A model generated the notes under the pieces. The model was not told the DNA's origin. It saw only the letters and a program-made list of their open reading frames with translations, and searched no databases. Positions 6,603 to 12,680 of a DNA stretch of 12,680 bases are shown in pieces (the stretch's first letter is position 1; each line of letters starts with the position of its first letter). This DNA is from an uncultured Desulfovibrio sp. Lineage in GTDB: Bacteria > Desulfobacterota > Desulfovibrionia > Desulfovibrionales > Desulfovibrionaceae. Both the position numbers and the translations under genes were made by a program. Location: assembly GCA_947176055.1 (NCBI GenBank), contig CAMWPE010000047.1, positions 1 to 12,680 on the forward strand, read 5' to 3'.

Positions 6603-7166
6603 ATGCGCAAACTGACCGCTTCTTTTCTTGGCAGGGACTGTCCCGGCATTGTGGCGATTATCAGTAGGCTGTTCGGCGAGCTGGGTTGCAATATAGAGGC
6701 CATGTCCCAGACCATGCTGAACGGCGAATTCGCGGCGATTTTCGTAGTCGACGCTCCGGACGACCGCGACGCGGAATATCTGAAAAAATATCTTTCGGAC
6801 GCTTTTGCCCGCGAGAATGTCGACCTGTCCGTCATCGCCCGCCCCGCCATAAGCGGTAAATGGGGCGAGAATCTGAAATGCGAGCCTTTCGTGGTCACAG
6901 TGGACGGCCCGGACGGCCCGGGTCTTATTGGAGCGCTGAGCCGCGTTTTCGCGCGGCACGATGTAAATATCGAAAATCTCACGGCCATCCTGGACGGTCA
7001 GGAAGAAGGCTCCGCCCTCTTCGTCTTCGAGGCCATGGTTCCGGAAAGCGTCGACCTGGGACGACTGCGCCGCGAGCTAAATAACGAAGCGACCAAGCTT
7101 AATTTGCGGGTAAGCGTGCAACACAGGAAAATTTTCGAGGCTATACACAGGCTCGACGCCATTTAA
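6603..7166 (+). CDS. Double ACT-domain protein (GcvR-like)
   Basis: This 187-residue protein consists of two ACT domains (about 3-80 and 94-175). Each opens with the ligand-loop motif: RDCPGIVAIISRLFGELGCN (11-30) in the first and DGPGLIGALSRVFARHDVN (104-122) in the second. The architecture matches GcvR, the glycine cleavage repressor partner, and related amino-acid-sensing regulators; it has no DNA-binding domain. The small effector is unknown. It begins at ATG 6603, five bases after the cupin stop, with no clear Shine-Dalgarno, so it is probably translated by coupling. The frame opens at 6537, but that part overlaps the cupin gene. In Streptococcus and other Firmicutes a single-ACT protein (UPF0237) directly precedes the UPF0210 gene. 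Here a double-ACT protein and an intervening nitroreductase precede it, which suggests a functional link to the PFL-family protein. The protein is cytosolic. Confidence 0.85.
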   Translation: MRKLTASFLGRDCPGIVAIISRLFGELGCNIEAMSQTMLNGEFAAIFVVDAPDDRDAEYLKKYLSDAFARENVDLSVIARPAISGKWGENLKCEPFVVTVDGPDGPGLIGALSRVFARHDVNIENLTAILDGQEEGSALFVFEAMVPESVDLGRLRRELNNEATKLNLRVSVQHRKIFEAIHRLDAI

Positions 7167-7209
7167 CCCGCTCCAGGCGGACGCGACTCCAACCACAGGA
7201 GAGAAAAAA

Positions 7210-7836
7210 ATGGACAACGCTCGCAGAACCTTGATCAAGGCCGCGGCCGGCGGCGCGTGCGCGGTTTGCGCCGCTCCCGCCGTAGCCAACGCGGCTCCGG
7301 ACAACGCGGCCGAAACGGTTATAAATAACATCCTGACGCGCCGCAGCGTCCGTTCGTTCAACATCGAACCGGTCTCCGAACAGGATATCCAGATATTGTT
7401 GCAATGCGCCATGGCCGCTCCCAGCGCGGTCAACGAGCAACCCTGGGATTTCGTGGTGATAACAGATTCCGACACTCTCGAAAAAATCGCCGCGTCCAAC
7501 AAATACGCCAGATTCGCCGCTTCCGCGCCGCTGGGCATCCTGGTATGCCTCAATAACGACAAGGTTAAAGAACGCGAGATGTGCGTGCTGGATATAGGGA
7601 TGGCCTCGCAAAATATCATGCTCGCCGCCCACGCCCTGGGTCTGGGGTCGGTTTTCACCGGTATTTATCCCCACGAAGACCGCGTGAAAGGCTACAGGGA
7701 TCTTTTAGGGTTGCCCGCCTCCGTCGTCCCCATGGGGCTCATCGTCATAGGTCATCCCCAGGATGCGGCCGACAAAACCGCGCCGGACAGATTTAAACAG
7801 GAAAACATCCACATGCAAAACTGGAGCGGCAAGTAG
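7210..7836 (+). CDS. Nitroreductase-family flavoprotein with Tat-type signal
   Basis: This 208-residue protein has a nitroreductase-fold FMN domain from about residue 33. ILTRRSVRSFN (41-51) carries the FMN-phosphate-binding Arg/Ser motif. AMAAPSAVNEQPWDFVVI (68-85), the mid-domain helix ASQNIMLAAHALGLGS (about 132-147) and the closing PMGLIVIGHP (176-185) are all family features. The N-terminus is unusual: ARRTLIK (4-10) followed by a small, hydrophobic Ala-rich stretch and AVANA (24-28) looks like a twin-arginine signal peptide with cleavage near residue 28. Tat export of a folded flavoprotein would place it in the periplasm, where NAD(P)H is not available. Members reduce nitro compounds, quinones or flavins; the substrate is unknown. 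AGGAG at 7197-7201, eight bases before ATG 7210, fixes the start. The UPF0210 gene follows after two bases. Confidence 0.88.
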   Translation: MDNARRTLIKAAAGGACAVCAAPAVANAAPDNAAETVINNILTRRSVRSFNIEPVSEQDIQILLQCAMAAPSAVNEQPWDFVVITDSDTLEKIAASNKYARFAASAPLGILVCLNNDKVKEREMCVLDIGMASQNIMLAAHALGLGSVFTGIYPHEDRVKGYRDLLGLPASVVPMGLIVIGHPQDAADKTAPDRFKQENIHMQNWSGK

Positions 7837-7838
7837 GC

Positions 7839-9215
7839 ATGCTTTCGGAAAGAGAAGTCGTCAGCACACTTAATATGCTCCGCAACGAGCATCTTGACGT
7901 GCGGACGGTAACCCTGGGGGTCAGCCTTTTTGATTGCGTAAGCCACGATCCCGATTTGTTCATGGACAACATCCGAGCGAAACTGGCCCGCTACTCGGCG
8001 CGTCTCGTGCCTGTCTGCGAAGAGATCGCGGACAGGTACGGCATTCCGGTCGTAAACAAAAGGATTAGCGTAAGCCCCGTGGCCGTCGTCGCCGGACCTT
8101 TTGGCGCCGGATTAATGGTCAAGATCTGCAAGGCTCTGGACGAAGCCGCGGAAGAAGCCCGCGTGGATTTTCTCGGCGGTTTTTCGGCTCTTGTGGAGAA
8201 AGGCTTTTCGAAGGGCGACCGCGCGCTTATCGATTCCTTGCCGGACGCTCTGGCGGAGACCTCCAGGGTCTGCTCTTCCATAAATGTCGCGTCGTCCCGC
8301 GCGGGTATTAATATGGACGCGGTCGCCGTCATGGGGCAGCGGATCCTCGACGTCGCCGCGAAAACTCCAGATGGCGTAGGTTGCGCCAAACTCGTTGTCT
8401 TCGCCAACATCCCCCAGGACGTTCCTTTCATGGCCGGCGCCTATCTTGGCGTAGGCGAGCCTGACGCCGTGATAAACGTGGGCGTGTCCGGCCCGGGCGT
8501 GGTGCGAAAAGCCATTGATCGCGCCCTGGAAAAGGGGCGCGCTTCAGGTCGCTCCCTCACGCTCCTGGATATCGCCGAAGTTATAAAAAAGACCGCTTAT
8601 AAAGTTACCCGGGTGGGCGAGATGATCGGCTCGGAAGTGGCCGAAAAGCTGGGAATCCCATTCGGCGTCGCCGATCTTTCCCTCGCTCCCACTCCGGCGG
8701 TGGGCGATTCGGTAGGGGAAATTTTCCAGAGCCTGGGCTTGTCCAGCATCGGCGCGCCTGGCAGCACAGCCGTCCTCGCCATGCTGAACGACGCCGTAAA
8801 AAAGGGCGGAGCCTTCGCCGCGTCATCCGTCGGCGGCCTGTCCGGAGCCTTCATTCCCGTTTCGGAAGATTCGAGCATCGAGGCAGCCGCGGCGGCGGGT
8901 TTGCTCACCATCGAAAAACTGGAGGCGATGACCAGCGTCTGCTCCGTAGGCCTCGACATGATCGCCATCCCGGGCGATACGCCCTCCTCGACCATCGCCG
9001 CCATCATTGCGGACGAAATGGCCATCGGCGTAATTAATCACAAGACGACCGCCGTCCGGCTAATCCCTGCTCCGGGGAAAAAAGCCGGCGACATCGTGTC
9101 TTTCGGGGGTTTGCTAGGCAAAGCGGCCGTAATGGCCACTCCAAAAGGCAACGCGGAAGCGTTTATCAATCTGGGCGGCCGCATCCCCGCTCCCATTCAC
9201 AGTTTGAAAAATTAG
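7839..9215 (+). CDS. UPF0210/DUF711 PFL-family protein
   Basis: This 458-residue protein belongs to the UPF0210 (DUF711) family, called PFL family because its fold resembles pyruvate formate-lyase. Recognisable segments are the N-terminal EREVVSTLNMLRNEHLDVRT (4-23), the Gly-rich GGFSALVEKGFSKGD, and the stretch starting near residue 210 with INVGVSGPGVV. The C-terminal third ends with FGGLLGKAAVMATPKGN. The biochemical activity is unknown, and I see no glycyl-radical RVxGY-type motif near the C-terminus. It has no signal peptide or membrane segment. It begins two bases after the nitroreductase stop (ATG 7839) and is the last gene of the operon, followed by a bidirectional terminator. The ACT protein two genes upstream is the most informative neighbour, since ACT/UPF0210 pairs recur in other bacteria, though the meaning of the pairing is not established. 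Confidence 0.9.
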   Translation: MLSEREVVSTLNMLRNEHLDVRTVTLGVSLFDCVSHDPDLFMDNIRAKLARYSARLVPVCEEIADRYGIPVVNKRISVSPVAVVAGPFGAGLMVKICKALDEAAEEARVDFLGGFSALVEKGFSKGDRALIDSLPDALAETSRVCSSINVASSRAGINMDAVAVMGQRILDVAAKTPDGVGCAKLVVFANIPQDVPFMAGAYLGVGEPDAVINVGVSGPGVVRKAIDRALEKGRASGRSLTLLDIAEVIKKTAYKVTRVGEMIGSEVAEKLGIPFGVADLSLAPTPAVGDSVGEIFQSLGLSSIGAPGSTAVLAMLNDAVKKGGAFAASSVGGLSGAFIPVSEDSSIEAAAAAGLLTIEKLEAMTSVCSVGLDMIAIPGDTPSSTIAAIIADEMAIGVINHKTTAVRLIPAPGKKAGDIVSFGGLLGKAAVMATPKGNAEAFINLGGRIPAPIHSLKN

Positions 9216-9272
9216 GTTGCTCGCGCGTTGCCTGGCGGGGGAAACGAAATTGCCAAACCCCCTCCGGCGGCT

Positions 9273-9300
9273 TTGACAGCTATAGCGCCCGCGGAATTAT
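9273..9300 (+). promoter_or_regulatory. Weak candidate promoter after the PFL-family gene
   Basis: A perfect TTGACA (9273-9278) is followed after 16 bases by AATTAT (9295-9300, four of six consensus bases). It points toward the terminator 76 bases downstream and no coding gene lies in between, so if active it would yield a short RNA. The weak -10 keeps confidence low. Confidence 0.22.
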
Positions 9301-9367
9301 CGTAAGACGTTGGCGCCTCGAAAGAGTACATTCATAATGAAGTGGCTATGAGGCCGCGCCTCCGGAA

Positions 9368-9403
9368 TAAAAAAACGCCCGCTATCGCGGGCGCGATTTT
9401 TTT
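9368..9403. terminator. Bidirectional rho-independent terminator
   Basis: A perfect 7-bp stem, CGCCCGC (9376-9382) with GCGGGCG (9387-9393) and a 4-base loop, is flanked by eight A on the left (9368-9375) and seven T on the right (9397-9403). It therefore reads as an intrinsic terminator from both sides: for the plus-strand operon ending at 9215 and for the histidine kinase, whose stop codon lies 8 bases to the right. Confidence 0.88.
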
Positions 9404-9410
9404 CGCTAGT

Positions 9411-12170
9411 CTATATTTTCAATATCTCATCGAGTTTATTAAAAAGAGCCTTGAAATCTATAGGCTTGGCTATGTGCGCGTTCATTCCCCGACGCAGGGC
9501 TTCTTGCCTGTCTTCCTCAAAGGAATTCGCCGTCATGGCGATAATGGGAATTTGCGCGAGTTGAGCGTCCGGGAGGGCGCGAATCAGCTCCGTAGCGTCA
9601 TAACCGTCCATTATCGGCATTTGCACATCCATGAGCACTACGTCGTATTGGCCCGGATTGGCGGTCAACAACTTGTCCACCGCCTCGCGGCCGTTATTGG
9701 CTATGTCGACATGATAGCCCGCGCCTTTGAGAAATTCGCAAGCTATTTCCTGATTCATGGGATTGTCCTCGGTAAGCAGGATCGAACCCTGGTATGGCTC
9801 GGCCGTTTTTTGCGGATCGGCATCCGCTTCGTCTGTCTCCCTTTGCTCTTTTGTCAGCAGATCGTCCGCTTCGGCTATTTTCAGGCTGACGCGGAAAATG
9901 AATTCGGTTCCTTCGCCAAGCTTGCTCCGGACTTCGATCTTGCCGCCCATCATCTCCCCGATGCTGCGGGTAATGGCCATGCCCAGTCCCGTGCCCTGAA
10001 TCCCGGCGATGGTCGTGGTCTGCGCCCGCTCGAACGGCTCGAATATGCGGGTTAAAAACTCTTCGGACATGCCTATGCCGTTGTCCCGCACGTGAAATTC
10101 ATACATTCTCGAGTCTACGTCCGCTCCCGGAAACTCTTCGACGGACAATTCTATCCTGCCGCCATTCGGCGTATATTTTACGGAATTGCTCAACAGGTTT
10201 AATAGGAGCTGATTAAGACGGAGCTTGTCGCACAGGATCACCGTGTCCTTTACGTGATCCACATTAAATTCCAGGATTTGATCCTTGGCCTGCGCCGTCG
10301 GATAAACTATGTTCCATAGTTCGCGCAGGATAGAGGACAGATCCTGCGCTTTCTCGTCCAGCTGAATCTTGCCGCTCTCGATATGGCTCATATCCAGGAT
10401 ATTATTGATCAAGCTGATGAGATGACCGCCTGAGGTCAGAATCTTTTCCAGATAATCGCGGATGGGACCGTCGCCCTGAAGATGGGCAAGAGCGAGCGAC
10501 GTGTAACCAATAACGGCGTTCATCGGCGTGCGGATGTCGTGCGACATATTGGAAAGGAAGATGCTCTTGGCCGTGCTGGCTTTCCTCGCGGCCTTGAGCG
10601 CGGCGGCGAGCCGGTTTTTCTGCTCGATCTCCTGTCGCACCCGCGAATTAATGCTCTGCAAACCTATTACGATTCCATGATTGTCATTTGGATCGCCGGC
10701 CAAAGCAGCCTTCATCTGATAGTGAATTACCTCATCCCCATCCAGGACGCGATAATTTATATAAAAAATTTTCTGTGTGGCCAGTTTTTCCCGCAAAAAT
10801 TCCGGTTCCATAGCCTTTCGCAGGTTGTCCCTGTCTTCGGGATGGACGCAAATGTCAATATAGTCGCGAATGCGCTCTTTCAGGGATTTGCGCTGGGAAA
10901 AAATCTCCTTCATTCCGGCTTCGGAGACATTGTTCATCTGCAGAACTGATCCGTCGCCCGTCATGGAGTCTTCGACGAACACCACTCCGTAATCGACGCT
11001 TAAAGCCCTGATTAACTCCTGTTGCCGTTTCTCCTTTTCCATCAGTTCTTTTTCTTCCGCCAGTTTCTGCGACGTGCAGTCCATCATGAATCGCTGGCAG
11101 ATCAGCTCGCCATCCTTTTCAATGAGCTTGGCGTTGCCCATCACATAATAAATTTTGCCGTCCGGATGGCAGACCCTGTACTCGTAATTTACGCTCTCCC
11201 CTTCCTTGCTTAATTGGGCGATGGCCTTTCGCAAGCGCGACTGATCCTCGGCGTAAACCGATCCGGCGATCATATTAAAGCCGTCGGCCTGCACGTCATC
11301 CTGCGAATCGTAGCCCAGCAGGCGAAGCGCCGCGCGGTTTACGCTCACAATTTTTTCGCCATCCAAAGTATGAGTGATAACGCCGCAATCCATATTTGTA
11401 AAAATGGATTCCAGCGCCTCGCTATCGCGCACCAGCCTGTCGTAATAGTCGCGCTCCCTGGTTACGTCCACCGCTATGCCCATCGTGCCGGCTATGGAAC
11501 CGTCGCGTTCCCTGATAGGCGCCTTGTAGGTTTTTAGCAATCTGGGTCCGTTGCCCGTCACGATTTCCTCGTCGGCCACGTGCACCTGCCCAGTGTCCAT
11601 GACCTTCCTTTCGGATTCGATACAAGCTGGATCGTCCTCTTCCACATTCCAGATATACGCGTGCCTTTTGCCCTGAACGTCGTCTTTCGGCTTGTTTACA
11701 GCGCGACAAAAACTATCGTTCACCAGAGTATGAACGCCGTCTTCGCGCTTGTACCAGATTAAGTTCGGACTGGTCGAAAGGAGAGTATCGAGAAAATGGG
11801 ACTTTTCCCAGAGTTCCTGCTCGCGGATCCAATTGGCGCGCTGCTTGCCAAATCTGAACGCTATTTCCTGATCAGGCATGTCCGGTCGCCAGATATCGGA
11901 CAAAAAGGAGAGATCCTCCGCGTCCCCGAACTCTTCGGCGGACAAAAGTATAATTGCCGAATTTTGCGAAAGTTTCCGCAAATCATCCGGCTGCTCATCG
12001 AATATTTTACGACTTACGATCAACAAATCCGGCTTTTCCCGCATGGCGGAGAGGGAATTTTCCGCGATGGTATTTTGCCCGAAATCGTCCGGAATGGGCG
12101 CGCTCCCGATAATATTGAGGAAACGTGACGGACAATCAATCAGACAGATATTGACACTGCGCTTGTACAT
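9411..12170 (-). CDS. Soluble hybrid sensor histidine kinase (pseudo-REC, PAS x3, HisKA, HATPase, REC)
   Basis: This 919-residue protein has no membrane segment, so it senses a cytosolic signal. In order it has a degenerate receiver-like domain (about 1-110) and PAS domains at about 122-240, 245-370 and 385-508. A helical linker (510-535) leads to HisKA with the phosphorylated His in SHDIRTPMN (His544), then the HATPase domain with N-box NLLSNSVKYTPNGG (Asn662), DNGIGM (696-701) and GTGLGM (726-731). The C-terminal receiver has acidic residues Glu801-Asp802, the phospho-acceptor Asp848 in LMDVQMPIMDG, and conserved Thr880 and Lys902. The kinase and final receiver look fully active. No DNA-binding output regulator or phosphotransfer protein is encoded nearby, so the partner is elsewhere. 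The start is ATG at 12168-12170, with only a weak GGAA site upstream. It ends at the bidirectional terminator. Confidence 0.93.
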   Translation of the reverse strand: MYKRSVNICLIDCPSRFLNIIGSAPIPDDFGQNTIAENSLSAMREKPDLLIVSRKIFDEQPDDLRKLSQNSAIILLSAEEFGDAEDLSFLSDIWRPDMPDQEIAFRFGKQRANWIREQELWEKSHFLDTLLSTSPNLIWYKREDGVHTLVNDSFCRAVNKPKDDVQGKRHAYIWNVEEDDPACIESERKVMDTGQVHVADEEIVTGNGPRLLKTYKAPIRERDGSIAGTMGIAVDVTRERDYYDRLVRDSEALESIFTNMDCGVITHTLDGEKIVSVNRAALRLLGYDSQDDVQADGFNMIAGSVYAEDQSRLRKAIAQLSKEGESVNYEYRVCHPDGKIYYVMGNAKLIEKDGELICQRFMMDCTSQKLAEEKELMEKEKRQQELIRALSVDYGVVFVEDSMTGDGSVLQMNNVSEAGMKEIFSQRKSLKERIRDYIDICVHPEDRDNLRKAMEPEFLREKLATQKIFYINYRVLDGDEVIHYQMKAALAGDPNDNHGIVIGLQSINSRVRQEIEQKNRLAAALKAARKASTAKSIFLSNMSHDIRTPMNAVIGYTSLALAHLQGDGPIRDYLEKILTSGGHLISLINNILDMSHIESGKIQLDEKAQDLSSILRELWNIVYPTAQAKDQILEFNVDHVKDTVILCDKLRLNQLLLNLLSNSVKYTPNGGRIELSVEEFPGADVDSRMYEFHVRDNGIGMSEEFLTRIFEPFERAQTTTIAGIQGTGLGMAITRSIGEMMGGKIEVRSKLGEGTEFIFRVSLKIAEADDLLTKEQRETDEADADPQKTAEPYQGSILLTEDNPMNQEIACEFLKGAGYHVDIANNGREAVDKLLTANPGQYDVVLMDVQMPIMDGYDATELIRALPDAQLAQIPIIAMTANSFEEDRQEALRRGMNAHIAKPIDFKALFNKLDEILKI

Positions 12171-12361
12171 AAATTTCCGCGAGCAAAGATGTTAACTTTT
12201 TAACGACGGGAACGCGCCGGTCATGCGCCCGCCAAGGCCGGAAACCGGCGGCGTTTTATCTTTTATACAACATTTATCAATAAAAGTCCTGAAAATCTCA
12301 ATAAATAAACATGGCTCCCGTCGCCTTTCGCGCGACCCGTTAGGAGTGCGCTGGAATCGCC
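12171..12361 (-). other. Leader/intergenic region upstream of the kinase gene
   Basis: This 191-base spacer lies between the M16 peptidase gene and the kinase, both on the minus strand. The right part (12255-12315) is AT-rich and contains the candidate kinase promoter. The left part would form a leader of about 100 bases with GC-rich inverted repeats. The arm ACCGGCG (12244-12250) can pair with the adjacent GCCGG (12237-12241) or with CGCCGGT (12215-12221), but not both. No convincing terminator for the peptidase gene was found. Confidence 0.5.
12273..12301 (-). promoter_or_regulatory. Candidate sigma70-type promoter of the kinase gene
   Basis: On the minus strand, TTGAGA (complement of 12296-12301) is followed after 17 bases by GATAAA (complement of 12273-12278), in the AT-rich part of the spacer. 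Four or five bases of each hexamer match consensus. Overlapping TATAAA-like sequences nearby make the exact -10 uncertain. Confidence 0.4.
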
Positions 12362-12680
12362 TTATGGCTTGAGGGAGACGTCGTAAGGATCGACCAGGTA
12401 CCTGACTACGATTTCCCGCAACTGTTCCGGCGTAATGGAAAAAGTTTTATCGATCTGTTCCTTCTGGAAAGATTGCGGATAGCCAAGAATAGCGTCGGTT
12501 GACGCTTCCCCGGCGCGCGAGGACAGACTTTGCAAATCGCGCGCGTATTCGCCGGCCAGACGATTGGCGGCCGCCTTCAGGGTTTCGGCGGGCAAAGGTT
12601 TTTCTTTCAGGCCGGCGATGATATTTTCGAAGCCATCACTGGCCGCCTGGAGTTTGTCCGCCTCGGTGCCGATATAAAAG
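12362..12680 (-). CDS. C-terminal part of an M16-family (insulinase-like) peptidase, cut by window edge
   Basis: The frame is open from the right edge to a TAA at 12362-12364 and gives the last 105 residues of a longer protein. The pattern is that of the C-terminal M16 peptidase domain: FYIGTEADKLQAA at the edge, then a helical AETLKAAANRLAGEYARDLQ, SLSSRAGEASTDAILGYP, and the closing SITPEQLREIVVRYL. This is the usual 'region between helix pair and terminal strand' of M16 enzymes. The zinc-binding HxxEH motif, if this protein has one, lies outside the window, so neither catalytic status nor location (cytosol, periplasm or export) can be judged. The kinase gene follows 191 bases downstream on the same strand; no functional tie is evident. 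Confidence 0.8.
   Translation of the reverse strand, partial: FYIGTEADKLQAASDGFENIIAGLKEKPLPAETLKAAANRLAGEYARDLQSLSSRAGEASTDAILGYPQSFQKEQIDKTFSITPEQLREIVVRYLVDPYDVSLKP

Noticed and set aside
9342..10055. Plus-strand open frame of 237 codons opposite the kinase receiver domain
   Set aside because: It lies antisense to the conserved receiver and HATPase coding region and overlaps the terminator; no family resemblance.
12277..12305. Two copies of TCAATAAA about 20 bases apart in the kinase promoter region
   Set aside because: Short AT-rich direct repeat, likely by chance; no third copy and not recognisable as a regulator site.

Overview
The window carries eleven supported protein genes (one cut by the right edge) in four transcriptional blocks. 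The DNA is moderately GC-rich with short AT-rich spacers. Stand-alone CarD, a DUF362 ferredoxin-like protein, a UPF0210/PFL-family protein, a Tat-type nitroreductase and a cytosolic multi-PAS hybrid kinase together suggest an anaerobe. My best guess is a Desulfovibrio-like deltaproteobacterium. That rests on protein character only, since there is no rRNA or other phylogenetic marker here.

Left block (minus strand, about 281-3085): a CarD-family RNA polymerase-binding regulator, an EamA/DMT-type permease, and a DUF362 protein with two 4Fe-4S motifs. The DUF362 gene has a near-consensus sigma70-type promoter and a strong Shine-Dalgarno. A rho-independent terminator separates it from the permease gene. 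A divergent intergenic region (2998-3412) follows.

Central block (plus strand, 3413-9215): eight tightly packed genes that look like one operon. rfbF, rfbG and an RmlC-like cupin form a CDP-4-keto-6-deoxysugar module (CTP + glucose-1-phosphate to CDP-glucose, to CDP-4-keto-6-deoxyglucose, to an epimerised or isomerised product). Between rfbF and rfbG sits a two-gene cassette: a 78-residue small protein overlapping a zeta-toxin-like P-loop kinase, which looks like a toxin-antitoxin pair. Downstream are a double-ACT (GcvR-like) sensor protein, a nitroreductase with a twin-arginine signal, and the UPF0210/PFL-family protein. In many Firmicutes an ACT-domain protein directly precedes the UPF0210 gene, so this looks like a modified version of that pairing.

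Right block (minus strand, 9411-12680): a 919-residue soluble hybrid histidine kinase (degenerate receiver, three PAS-type domains, HisKA, HATPase, receiver), then the C-terminal 105 residues of an M16 peptidase. A bidirectional terminator at 9368-9403 separates the kinase from the central operon.

The observations most worth following are the toxin-antitoxin-like cassette inside the nucleotide-sugar operon, the ACT/nitroreductase/PFL triad, and the degenerate receiver on the hybrid kinase. No tRNA, rRNA, CRISPR array or insertion sequence was seen.
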